Under the pieces are notes generated by a model. That model saw only the letters and a list, made by a program, of their open reading frames with translations. It did no database searches and was not told where the DNA came from. Positions 35,923-44,133 of a stretch of DNA of 64,000 nt are shown here, in pieces. Source of the DNA: Pseudomonadota bacterium (lineage in GTDB: Bacteria; Pseudomonadota; Alphaproteobacteria; Sphingomonadales; Sphingomonadaceae); assembly GCA_029550345.1 (NCBI GenBank), contig JAKPHK010000035.1, forward strand, positions 1-64,000, written 5' to 3'. Position 1 is the stretch's first letter. Each line of letters opens with the position of its first letter. The position numbers were made by a program, and so were the translations under genes.

Positions 35923-36861
35923 ATGATGAGAGCTTTCGTTTTCCCCGGACAGGGCAGCCAGAAAGTCGGCATGGGCGTGGAACTGGCCGCTGCGAGCCCC
36001 GCCGCGCGCGAGGTGTTTCAGGAAGTCGATGACGCGCTGGGGCAAAAACTCTCCGCGATCATGGCCGAAGGCCCCGACGATGCCCTGACCCTGACCGAGA
36101 ATGCCCAGCCCGCGATTATGGCCAATGCCATCGCCGTGCTGCGGGTGCTGGAAAAGGAAGGCGGGATCGCTCTGGCCGACAAGGCCGATTTTGTCGCCGG
36201 GCACAGCCTGGGTGAATATACCGCGCTCTGCGCGGCGGGTGCCTTCAGCCTGGCCGATACCGCGCGGCTGCTGAAACTTCGCGGGCAGGCGATGCAGGCC
36301 GCCGTGCCGGTCGGCGTGGGGGCGATGTGCGCGCTGCTGGGCGCCGATGTGGCAAAGGCGCAGGCGCTGGCCGATGCCGCCGCTGAAGGCGAGGTTTGCA
36401 CCGTTGCCAACGATAACGATCCGACCCAGGTTGTGCTTTCAGGCCATAAGGCCGCGATCGAACGCGCGGTGGCGATGGTCAAGGATTTCGAGATCAAGCG
36501 CGGCGTGTTGCTGCCGGTTTCGGCGCCGTTCCATTGCCCGCTGATGCAGGCCGCCGCCGATGCCATGGCCGAAGCGCTGGCCAAGTGCCCGCCGGGGCCG
36601 CTCTCCGTGCCGGTCTTCGCCAACGTCACCGCCGCCGTGGCGAGCGAGCCCGCCGATGTCCAGCGCCTGCTGGTCGAACAGGTATGCGGCCGGGTGCGCT
36701 GGCGCGAAAGCGTGATCGCGATGAAAGCGGCGGGCGTCGATCAGTTCGTCGAACTGGGCGGCAAGGTGCTCGGCCCGATGATCGGCCGCAGCGTGATCGA
36801 CGTTGCGGTGACCAGCGTGGTGACCATGGCCGATATCGAGGCGCTGCTGGCAGGGCTCTGA
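35923..36861 (+). CDS. fabD: Malonyl-CoA:ACP transacylase
   Basis: The 312-aa product has FVFPGQGSQ at the start, the serine elbow AGHSLGEYTAL (about residue 92), the malonate-binding arginine in LLKLRGQAMQ and a late His in SAPFHCPLM. It loads malonyl groups onto acyl carrier protein. ATG pairs at 35923 and 35926 are both possible, with GGAG upstream. It would normally be followed directly by fabG; a GxxExxY element begins 6 bp after its stop. Confidence 0.95.
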   Translation: MMRAFVFPGQGSQKVGMGVELAAASPAAREVFQEVDDALGQKLSAIMAEGPDDALTLTENAQPAIMANAIAVLRVLEKEGGIALADKADFVAGHSLGEYTALCAAGAFSLADTARLLKLRGQAMQAAVPVGVGAMCALLGADVAKAQALADAAAEGEVCTVANDNDPTQVVLSGHKAAIERAVAMVKDFEIKRGVLLPVSAPFHCPLMQAAADAMAEALAKCPPGPLSVPVFANVTAAVASEPADVQRLLVEQVCGRVRWRESVIAMKAAGVDQFVELGGKVLGPMIGRSVIDVAVTSVVTMADIEALLAGL

Positions 36862-36867
36862 CAGGGG

Positions 36868-37308
36868 CACGCGGAGACGCGGAGGCACGGAGGGGCAATG
36901 GAGATTGAGCGGGTCACTGCCGAAATTGTCGATGCGGCCGTTCGGCTGCATCGGGAATTGGGGCCTGGGTTACTCGAATCGGTCTATGAACGTGTCCTGG
37001 CAGCCAGCTTGATCAAGGCCGGATTACAGGTCGATCGGCAAGTGCCGGTCAGTTTTGAGTTTGAAGGAATGCAATTTGCAGATGCCTTCAGAGTGGACCT
37101 GATTGTTGAGAACGCCGTGGTGGTTGAATTGAAGTCCTCGGCGCAGAACGCGCCAGTTTACGGCAAGCAAGTCCTGACCTATCTGCGCTTGATGAACCTG
37201 AACGTTGGCCTGTTGCTCAATTTTGGCCATGCCACCATGAAGGAAGGAATAAGACGGATCGTGAATGACCATACTTCTCCTTCCTCCGTGTCTCCGCGCC
37301 TCCGCGTG
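36868..37308 (+). mobile_element. Inverted-repeat element carrying a GxxExxY gene (copy A)
   Basis: 26-bp inverted ends (36868-36893, CACGCGGAGACGCGGAGG onward, and 37283-37308) match at 24 of 26 positions. They enclose one gene. The left end supplies its ribosome binding site (GGAGG, 4 nt before the ATG) and the right end encodes its last residues (VSPRLRV). It lies between fabD and fabG. No direct target repeat is evident. No transposase is present. Confidence 0.7.
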
Positions 37309-37329
37309 AAATCTGAATTTGGGAACTGA
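36898..37329 (+). CDS. GxxExxY family protein (PD-(D/E)XK-like)
   Basis: The 143-aa product has the signature GPGLLESVYE at about residues 22-31 and the nuclease-like core FRVDLIVENAVVVELKSSA (Asp, Glu-x-Lys), followed by KQVLTYLRLMN and GLLLNFGH. This is the GxxExxY family, related to PD-(D/E)XK nucleases. The DxnExK-type residues are intact. Role unknown. The last 13 residues come from the right inverted repeat and need not be functional. fabG follows 3 bp after the stop. Confidence 0.88.
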   Translation: MEIERVTAEIVDAAVRLHRELGPGLLESVYERVLAASLIKAGLQVDRQVPVSFEFEGMQFADAFRVDLIVENAVVVELKSSAQNAPVYGKQVLTYLRLMNLNVGLLLNFGHATMKEGIRRIVNDHTSPSSVSPRLRVKSEFGN

Positions 37330-37332
37330 AAA

Positions 37333-38097
37333 ATGGAACACCGCCTTTTCGACCTTACCGGAATGACCGCACTCGTGACCGGCGCTGCCGGGGGGATTGG
37401 GTCGGCGATCAGCCATGCCCTGGCCCGGCAGGGCGCGCGGTTGGCGCTTTCGGGGACCAATCCGGCCAAGCTCCGCGCCTTTCGCGAAGAGCTGAACGAT
37501 ACCTATGGTCACGATCATATCGAGATCACCTGCGATCTTTCGAACGCTGAACAGGTCGAGCATCTGGTTCCGGCCACGGTCGATACGCTGGGCAAGATCG
37601 ACATTCTGGTCAACAACGCCGGGATCACCCGCGATAACCTGGCGATGCGGATGAAGGATGAGGAATGGGACGCGGTGATCCGCGTCAACCTGGAGGCTGC
37701 CTTCCGCCTGATGCGTGCTTCGATGAAGCCGATGATGAAAGCTCGGTTCGGGCGGATCATCAGCATTACCAGCGTTGTCGGCGCTACCGGCAATCCGGGG
37801 CAGGCCAATTATGCCGCGGCCAAGGCGGGGCTGGTCGGGATGTCGAAATCGCTCGGTCAGGAAGTGGCCAGTCGCGGGATCACGGTCAACTGCGTGGCTC
37901 CCGGCTTTATCCGCACCGCGATGACCGATGTGCTGCCCGATGCCCAGAAGGATGCGCTCAACGCCCGGATCCCGATGGGCCGGATGGGCGAGGGTGAGGA
38001 TATTGGCGCGGCGGTCGCCTACCTCGCCAGCAAGGAGGCCGGTTACGTCACCGGGCAGACGCTTCACGTTAACGGCGGCATGGCGATGATTTCCTGA
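37333..38097 (+). CDS. fabG: 3-oxoacyl-ACP reductase
   Basis: The 254-aa short-chain dehydrogenase has TGAAGGIGSAI (NADPH binding), NNAG, the catalytic Ser in ITSVVGATG and YAAAKAG (Tyr-x3-Lys). It reduces 3-ketoacyl-ACP in fatty acid synthesis. GGGA sits about 10 nt before the ATG. Its pairing with fabD shows that the intervening GxxExxY gene is an insertion in the fab operon. Confidence 0.95.
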   Translation: MEHRLFDLTGMTALVTGAAGGIGSAISHALARQGARLALSGTNPAKLRAFREELNDTYGHDHIEITCDLSNAEQVEHLVPATVDTLGKIDILVNNAGITRDNLAMRMKDEEWDAVIRVNLEAAFRLMRASMKPMMKARFGRIISITSVVGATGNPGQANYAAAKAGLVGMSKSLGQEVASRGITVNCVAPGFIRTAMTDVLPDAQKDALNARIPMGRMGEGEDIGAAVAYLASKEAGYVTGQTLHVNGGMAMIS

Positions 38098-38263
38098 AGC
38101 CTGGCAGCTTCGTCTGCGAAGGCACGGATTTATCCCCAGATTAGCCCGGATTCGGCCAGTCGAGCCTTGCCGCCGAGGCCTGCTTGGGTAAGGAATAACG
38201 ACCGCAAACCATGGCGCGCGGGGCGATTCCCCTCTGCGCGTCCCCGGGGGATACGAAGCGATC

Positions 38264-39388
38264 ATGAAGGCCACAATCGAACGCGCGACGCTGCTCAAGT
38301 GCCTGTCGCACGTCCAGTCCGTCGTCGAACGGCGCAACACCATTCCGATCCTGTCGAACGTGCTGATCGAAGCCGCCGGTGATGGCACGGTGAAGATCAT
38401 GGCGACCGACCTTGATCTGCAAGTGGTTGAAAGTCTGGGTGCCGTTTCGGTCGAAGGTCCCGGTGCGATCACCGTTTCGGCGCACCTGCTGTTCGATATC
38501 GCGCGCAAGCTGCCCGATGGCAGCCAGGTCAGCCTGGAAACCGCCGACAACCGGATGACGATCAAGGCCGGGCGCAGCCGCTTTTCGCTGCCGACCCTGC
38601 CGCGCGATGACTTCCCGGTCATTGTCGAAGGCGACCTGCCGACCAGTTTCGAGCTGCCTGCCGCCACCCTGGCACAGCTGATTGACCGCACCCGCTTTGC
38701 GATCAGCACCGAAGAAACGCGCTATTACCTCAACGGCATCTTCCTGCACGTGACCGAGGATGAGCTGCGCGCCGCTGCCACCGATGGCCACCGCCTCGCG
38801 CGCTTCACCATCGCCCGGCCTGACGGAGCCGAGGGGATGCCCGACGTGATTGTGCCGCGCAAATGCGTGGCGGAACTGCGCAAGCTGCTGGAAGAAGCGC
38901 TGGATTCGCAGGTTGAGGTCGATCTTTCGGCCAGCAAGATCCGTTTCACCCTGGGCGGTGAGAGCGGCGTGGTGCTGACCAGCAAGCTGATCGACGGGAC
39001 TTTCCCCGATTACAGCCGCGTGATCCCGACCGGGAACGACAAGCTGCTCAAGCTTGATCCCAAGAGTTTCTGGGAAGGGGTGGACCGCGTTGCCACAATC
39101 GCCACCGAAAAGACCCGTGCGGTCAAGATGGCGCTGGAAAATGACAAGGTGACGCTCTCGGTCACCTCGCCCGACAATGGCACCGCCGCCGAAGAAGTGC
39201 CCGCCGCCTATTCCTCGGCTGGGTTCGAAATCGGCTTCAACGCCAACTACCTGAAGGACATCCTGGGTCAGATCGATGGCGATACGGTGGAGCTGCACCT
39301 TGCCGATGCCGGTGCGCCGACCCTGATCCGCCAGGATGACAAGAGCCCGGCGCTGTACGTTCTCATGCCGATGAGGGTCTTATCATGA
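38264..39388 (+). CDS. dnaN: DNA polymerase III beta subunit (sliding clamp)
   Basis: The 374-aa clamp starts MKATIERATLLKCLSHVQSV and ends YVLMPMRVLS, the usual C-terminal strand. Three clamp domains are seen by length. It is not next to dnaA here. 166 bp separate it from fabG; that gap holds no gene. The stop overlaps the next start. Confidence 0.96.
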   Translation: MKATIERATLLKCLSHVQSVVERRNTIPILSNVLIEAAGDGTVKIMATDLDLQVVESLGAVSVEGPGAITVSAHLLFDIARKLPDGSQVSLETADNRMTIKAGRSRFSLPTLPRDDFPVIVEGDLPTSFELPAATLAQLIDRTRFAISTEETRYYLNGIFLHVTEDELRAAATDGHRLARFTIARPDGAEGMPDVIVPRKCVAELRKLLEEALDSQVEVDLSASKIRFTLGGESGVVLTSKLIDGTFPDYSRVIPTGNDKLLKLDPKSFWEGVDRVATIATEKTRAVKMALENDKVTLSVTSPDNGTAAEEVPAAYSSAGFEIGFNANYLKDILGQIDGDTVELHLADAGAPTLIRQDDKSPALYVLMPMRVLS

Positions 39389-39747
39389 AGAAGTTGGTTG
39401 TGGCAGCTACGCTTTGCGCAGCTCTCCTCGCTCAGCCTGCTTTCGCGCAGAAGGCGGCGGATGCGGAAGCCGATCTGGTCTGCGCGGGCTGGGCGGCGGC
39501 CGGATCCGATCAGGCCAAGACCGATGAGGAAAAGAACGCACTGACAATGTTGCTGTTCTACTTCGTCGGCCGCTGGGAAGCCGCGACCGGAAAGGGCATC
39601 GAGCAGGGTATGACGGTCGAATGGGTCAGCAAGAACGTGACCCGCATCGACGGGGCCGGCGAAGGCTGCCTCAAGCGGGGCGGTGAATTGGCCAAGCGCA
39701 TGATGGCTGCTGGCGATCGCCTGCAGAAGGCGGGCGAGGGCAAGTAA
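39385..39747 (+). CDS. Small secreted protein, unknown
   Basis: The 120-aa product has a clear signal peptide (KKLVVAATLCAALLAQPAFA) and a helical mature part with one pair of cysteines (LVCAGW, EGCLKR). No family is recognised. It overlaps dnaN by 4 bp. Confidence 0.65.
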   Translation: MKKLVVAATLCAALLAQPAFAQKAADAEADLVCAGWAAAGSDQAKTDEEKNALTMLLFYFVGRWEAATGKGIEQGMTVEWVSKNVTRIDGAGEGCLKRGGELAKRMMAAGDRLQKAGEGK

Positions 39748-39809
39748 GCCGCTCGCGGGCAGGGCGGAGGCCTCCTTCCTCCTGATGGAGCCCCGCAGCC
39801 CGGCTTGCC

Positions 39810-40883
39810 TTATTGTCCCAACAGGTATTCCGGCCCCATCTTCGCCTCGCCGATTTTCCGGGCCTTGATGTCAAGCGGACGATAGACCGCCTTGGCCAGG
39901 ATCGCGCCCAACCGGGGGTAGCCTGCCAGCTTGTAGTTGTAGCCCTGCACATCGCTGGGGGTGGCCTGTGAGCGGACCAGGGCGATTTCACTGACGTCAC
40001 ACATGACCGATTGATTGCCGGAATATTGGCAATCGGCATCGGCAAAGGTCGTGGCGGGTGGTTCCGACCAGAACCCATCTAGTACAAGGACCTCTCCCGC
40101 ACCGGCCTGGAACGAGGCGAAATCGCTCGTGATCCCGATCAGGACCTTGCCGCCGGGGACCTGAACCGGAACCGGTGCGGGATAATACCCGGCGGGCTTG
40201 GTCAGGGTCCGGGTTTCCGGCACCCAGGCATATTCGACGCAGCCACCATGAACGGTGATCGCTGAACATTCCTGATGGCGCGGTTCGATCCAGTATTCGG
40301 CTTCGTGCCAGACGTCCTCGACTCTGGTTTCCGTGAAGTTCTGCCGATCGAACCTGATCGTGCCGACCGGGTGCGCGGCGCGGGCATTCTTCGTAAACTG
40401 CCCCTTGGTCGGCGGAGGGGTGCGCGGCTGCAGGTGCGATACCCGCGAAAGCCGGTAGGTGCCCGGATCGATCACATAGATCAGATAGGCCGATTTGCCC
40501 GACCCGCCGATTTCAAGGAAATAGCCGGTCCCGCCGATCTCCCGAACGCTTTGATGCCGCCCAATCAGCAGGCGCTTGGCCGGATCGGCGGTATTGCGCC
40601 ATTCCAGCACCATGCTGTCATCAATCGCGGCCGCGGCCGAGCTATCGGTCACATCGTCGGCCATGGCATTGGCCCAATCGAACGGGCTGGGATACTTGCG
40701 GCTGATGTTCGGCACTGCCACCACCACGATCGCCTTGCCGTCCTTGATCGCCAGCGGGAAAACCTTGTCGAATTCCTCAACTGTGGCCTTGGCGGAACGT
40801 GCCCCGGCAGCCTGGGGCAGGGCCAGGGCCAGCGCGCAGGTCGCCAGAGCACCGAAAGCGGCGATGGGACGGCGGCTGGTCAT
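39810..40883 (-). CDS. Large secreted protein, unknown
   Basis: The 357-aa product has a signal peptide ending PQAAGARS. The mature protein is beta-rich, has three or four cysteines (QECSAITVHGGC, DCQYSG, VMCDV) and Pro-rich loops. No family is recognised. It overlaps the upstream gene on the same strand by 4 bp, so the two form an operon of exported proteins. Confidence 0.6.
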   Translation of the reverse strand: MTSRRPIAAFGALATCALALALPQAAGARSAKATVEEFDKVFPLAIKDGKAIVVVAVPNISRKYPSPFDWANAMADDVTDSSAAAAIDDSMVLEWRNTADPAKRLLIGRHQSVREIGGTGYFLEIGGSGKSAYLIYVIDPGTYRLSRVSHLQPRTPPPTKGQFTKNARAAHPVGTIRFDRQNFTETRVEDVWHEAEYWIEPRHQECSAITVHGGCVEYAWVPETRTLTKPAGYYPAPVPVQVPGGKVLIGITSDFASFQAGAGEVLVLDGFWSEPPATTFADADCQYSGNQSVMCDVSEIALVRSQATPSDVQGYNYKLAGYPRLGAILAKAVYRPLDIKARKIGEAKMGPEYLLGQ

Positions 40884-41545
40884 TTGAGGCCCTTTGCCGC
40901 CAGGCAGGGCTGGATCTTGCTGCGCGCGGCGTGGCCGCCGGTCCAGTTGCCCTGAAAGACCACGTTGCCGTCGATCAGGACGGTGACGGTCTCAACGTCA
41001 TTCATCACGTTCAGCGCGGCCCCAAGCGCGGGAATCTGAAAGGCGATCGCTGAGCGGTCGCTGGAAACCGGAAACAGGGCTGCGTTGACCGTCTGATCGG
41101 GTTCACCGGCGGTGCGCAGCGTAACCGGCATCTTCTTGGCCTGGACGGTCAGCGGCACATCGGGACCGGCGACGAAGAAGTAGGCCGACTTTTCACCCTG
41201 CAGCCCGCCCATATAGCCCATTGCGGAGCCGTTCTGGCCGTACAGCATGGTGCACGGTGCCGCCGCCTGGGTGCCGTCGTTCGGCACGCTCCACGCGGGC
41301 TGCGCCGCCAATGCGGCATCGGCAGCGGCCTTGCCCTTGCCTTTGCCGCGCTTTGGTTTGATCCCCATCGCCCGATCGCGCTTGGCTTGTGCTTCGGTTT
41401 GCGGCTGGAGCGCCTTGGCCAGCTGTTGGTCAAAAGTCTCAGCCTCGCCGGCAAGGGCCGGGACCGCCGCAATCAGCATAGTGGACGCCGCGATGGCGAT
41501 GCGCTTCAGTGTCACGGACCTGATAACCCCCTGGTGTTTGTTCAT
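40880..41545 (-). CDS. Secreted protein, unknown
   Basis: The 221-aa product has a signal peptide ending VPALAG, then a Lys/Arg/Gly linker (KPKRGKGKGKAAAD) and a beta-rich C-terminal domain with two cysteines. A GTG at about 41512 is another possible start. First gene of a two-gene operon of exported proteins; a palindrome lies upstream. Confidence 0.6.
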   Translation of the reverse strand: MNKHQGVIRSVTLKRIAIAASTMLIAAVPALAGEAETFDQQLAKALQPQTEAQAKRDRAMGIKPKRGKGKGKAAADAALAAQPAWSVPNDGTQAAAPCTMLYGQNGSAMGYMGGLQGEKSAYFFVAGPDVPLTVQAKKMPVTLRTAGEPDQTVNAALFPVSSDRSAIAFQIPALGAALNVMNDVETVTVLIDGNVVFQGNWTGGHAARSKIQPCLAAKGLK

Positions 41546-41616
41546 TACCCGGCAGACGGCTAGCGATAGCTAACTTGCCGACGGATGAATTTACCAGCCA
41601 GGGGGGTACAGGGCGA

Positions 41617-41628
41617 TGTACTAGTACA
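41617..41628. promoter_or_regulatory. Palindrome TGTACTAGTACA
   Basis: A perfect 12-bp palindrome lies 72 bp upstream of the two-gene exported-protein operon (minus strand), with a further GTACA half-site 8 bp before it. It could be an operator or promoter element. Confidence 0.4.
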
Positions 41629-41649
41629 CCGAAATCCGCCGTCGAAGGC

Positions 41650-43404
41650 CTATTCCGCCGCCTCCATCAGCGCAACGTGCTGCGGTCCGCGAATCAGTCC
41701 GCCCGGAGTCGCGCCGGTCCATTCGCCCTTGCGGAAGGTCACCACGCCGCCCTTGATCGTGCAGTCATAGCCTTCGGCGCGTTGCAGCAGACGCTTGCCG
41801 CCGGCCGGCAGATCGAAGGCCAGCCACGGCTTGCCCAGCTTGATCGCAGCCAGATCGATCACGTTGAGGTCCGCCAGGTAACCCGGCGCGATCACCCCGC
41901 GGTCGTTCAGGCCATAGAGCCGGGCAGTATCGGCGCACTGGCGCTTGATCGCGTTTTCCAGGCCGATCTTGCCGCCGCGCTTGCGATCGCGGACCCAGTG
42001 CTGGAGCATGAAGGTGGGGCTGGCAGCATCGCAGATCGTGCCGCAATGCGCCCCGCCGTCGCTCAGCGAATTGACCGTATCGTCGCTGTTTTGCAGCGCT
42101 TCAAGGAAATCGAGATTGCCGTCGGCATAGTTGAGGATCGGCAGATAGATGAAGCCCTTGCCATCGTCCCGGCACAGCAGATTATAAGCATATTCATCGC
42201 CCGAAACCCCGGCAGCGGCGGCGCGGGCGGCGATGCTTTCATCGGCCTGCGGCTCGTAATCGAAATCGGGGTCCATCTCGAACTGCATGGTCCATCCGGC
42301 GCAGACCACCATGATCAGACCGATGATGTCCTGATTGACCTGCGACAGGTCGTTCTGTTCCGACAGAAGCTGCGCCTTGAAGGCCGGATCGAGCAGTCTT
42401 GCGCGCTGCTGTTCCCACGGCAGTTCGGCAATCGCCAGATAGCTGGGGCGGAACCGGAACGGGTGAACGGTGCCCTGCCAGGCCATGATGATCCCGTTGC
42501 CGCGCAGCGCGATCTGTGCGACGATATTCGCGCCGTTGTCATTCTCTGCGCGCATCGCCGCGATCTGTTCGTCGAGCGGCATTTCCTTGGCGATCGATTG
42601 CAGCGCGGCATAGGTGCAGGGCAGGCCGGTTTCGCGGCTGAGCGCGCCCATCCAGCCGAACTCGTCCCACTCGCGGCGCATATCGCTGGCCATTTCGAAC
42701 ACACCATGCCCGGCCCGGCCCATCGCCCGGCCGATCTCGATCAGCTCTTCCTTGGTCGCGGTGGTGCCGGGCACCACCTCTCCGTCAACCGAGCGATGCA
42801 GCACTGTACGGCTGGTCGAAAAGCCCAGCGCCCCGGCACGAACGCCGTCCTCCACGATATCGGCCATCTTGCTGATGTCCTCGGCAGTGGGGATTGCTCC
42901 GGGCTGTTCGCGGTCCCCCAGTACATAGGCGCGCGCCGCGCCGTGGGGCACGTGGGTGCCAACATCGACCGTGCGCGGCAGCCGTTCCAGCGCGTCGAGG
43001 TATTCGGGGAAGGTTTCCCAATCCCACTTCATCCCTTCGGCCAGGGCCGTGCCGGGGATATCTTCCACCCCTTCCATCAGCCCGATCAGCCATTCGTGCC
43101 GGTCGGGCGCAGCCGGGGCAAAGCCGACGCCGCAGTTGCCCATGATCACGGTAGTCACCCCATGCCAGCTGGAAGGGGCCATTTCGGCATCCCAGGTGGC
43201 CTGGCCATCGTAATGGGTGTGCACGTCAACCCAGCCGGGCGCGACAACCTTGCCCGCAGCGTCAATTTCCTGCGCCGCGCTGCCATGCACGGTGCCAACC
43301 GCAGCGATCCGCCCGTCCTTGATGGCGACATCGCCGGTAAAGCGCGGTGCGCCGGTGCCATCCACGATGGTACCGCCCCGAACGATAAGGTCATAGGTTG
43401 CCAT
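41650..43404 (-). CDS. N-acyl-D-amino-acid deacylase-like amidohydrolase
   Basis: The 584-aa product has GWVDVHTHYDGQATWD (metal-binding His-x-His) at about residue 60, NCGVGFAPA, GTHVPHG, and SDGGAHCGT near 435 carrying the catalytic Asp. This is the D-aminoacylase/N-acyl-D-amino-acid deacylase branch of the amidohydrolases. It hydrolyses acylated D-amino acids or related amides; the exact substrate is not evident. Two palindromes lie upstream. Confidence 0.88.
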   Translation of the reverse strand: MATYDLIVRGGTIVDGTGAPRFTGDVAIKDGRIAAVGTVHGSAAQEIDAAGKVVAPGWVDVHTHYDGQATWDAEMAPSSWHGVTTVIMGNCGVGFAPAAPDRHEWLIGLMEGVEDIPGTALAEGMKWDWETFPEYLDALERLPRTVDVGTHVPHGAARAYVLGDREQPGAIPTAEDISKMADIVEDGVRAGALGFSTSRTVLHRSVDGEVVPGTTATKEELIEIGRAMGRAGHGVFEMASDMRREWDEFGWMGALSRETGLPCTYAALQSIAKEMPLDEQIAAMRAENDNGANIVAQIALRGNGIIMAWQGTVHPFRFRPSYLAIAELPWEQQRARLLDPAFKAQLLSEQNDLSQVNQDIIGLIMVVCAGWTMQFEMDPDFDYEPQADESIAARAAAAGVSGDEYAYNLLCRDDGKGFIYLPILNYADGNLDFLEALQNSDDTVNSLSDGGAHCGTICDAASPTFMLQHWVRDRKRGGKIGLENAIKRQCADTARLYGLNDRGVIAPGYLADLNVIDLAAIKLGKPWLAFDLPAGGKRLLQRAEGYDCTIKGGVVTFRKGEWTGATPGGLIRGPQHVALMEAAE

Positions 43405-43445
43405 GGCATCTCTCCAATTGCGCGACTCTCAAGGCGGGTGCGCAC

Positions 43446-43461
43446 TTAATCGAACGATTAA
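43446..43461. promoter_or_regulatory. Operator-like palindrome TTAATCG-AA-CGATTAA
   Basis: A perfect 7-bp inverted repeat with a 2-bp centre lies 41 bp before the amidohydrolase ATG. Size and base pattern resemble TetR-type operators. No regulator gene is adjacent. Confidence 0.55.
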
Positions 43462-43480
43462 ATCATGGCTTGGTCAATCA

Positions 43481-43494
43481 GGCAAGCGCTTGCC
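43481..43494. other. Palindrome GGCAAGCGCTTGCC
   Basis: A perfect 14-bp palindrome lies 13 bp after the stop of the upstream secreted-protein gene (minus strand). It may be a terminator stem without T-run or a second binding site. Confidence 0.35.
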
Positions 43495-43506
43495 GTGCGG
43501 CGCGCT

Positions 43507-44049
43507 TTAGTGGTGTTGGCGGATCAGCCCCTTGCCAGGAAACCAGCGATAGCTGCACTTGCCGATCACCCCCGGGGAAACCCGTGACAGGATCGCCAGA
43601 TCGGAATCGTCTCCGCGAATGGCAGCATTTTCAAGCACCTGGCCGATCATATCGACCCCCATCACGCCGACCTGCACGGTCTGGCCATCGACCGGCATCG
43701 GATGCGAAGGCACCAGCGCATAGATCTTCGGATTGTGGCTGCGCCGATAGGCAATGGTGTGATCGGTGGACAGGACCAGCGTTCCGCGCTGGCTGGCGGC
43801 GGGCTGATCTTCCGCTTTGACCAGTCCGTCAAAAAGGATCCAGCTGCCGGTGGTGCCCTTGATCAGCAGGCTGACGCTGTTGGTGCCCGCGCCGTTCACT
43901 TCCACACTGTCACCTTTGGCAAGGGTGAAACTGGAATGGCGCGCGCAGACCGTTTCGCCGCCCGTCGCGGCGGTTACCGTCTGGGCCTGGGCGAGCGAAG
44001 GCAGCGTCAGCGTGGCGATTGCGGCGGTGAATGTGATCGGCAGTTTCAT
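43507..44049 (-). CDS. Secreted protein, unknown
   Basis: The 180-aa product has a signal peptide ending LAQAQT and a beta-rich mature part with two distant cysteines (TVCARH, GKCSYR). No family is recognised. It precedes the amidohydrolase on the same strand but is separated by two palindromes. Confidence 0.6.
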   Translation of the reverse strand: MKLPITFTAAIATLTLPSLAQAQTVTAATGGETVCARHSSFTLAKGDSVEVNGAGTNSVSLLIKGTTGSWILFDGLVKAEDQPAASQRGTLVLSTDHTIAYRRSHNPKIYALVPSHPMPVDGQTVQVGVMGVDMIGQVLENAAIRGDDSDLAILSRVSPGVIGKCSYRWFPGKGLIRQHH

Positions 44050-44133
44050 GACAGTGTCCCCATACAGTCTGCAAGGTGCATGAGGGCGATCTGTTCAGCC
44101 GGTCATGAACGCTGGTTTAACGGAGAAGGGGGC

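Noticed and set aside
36868..37308. GxxExxY gene as a toxin or restriction enzyme
   Set aside because: No antitoxin or methylase partner is adjacent; only the repeat ends are linked to it.
38130..38138. DnaA-box-like TTATCCCCA before dnaN
   Set aside because: A single site with one mismatch and no AT-rich unwinding region or dnaA nearby; not enough for an origin.
41575..43449. Long plus-strand frame across the amidohydrolase
   Set aside because: Antisense shadow; the minus-strand protein has intact catalytic motifs.
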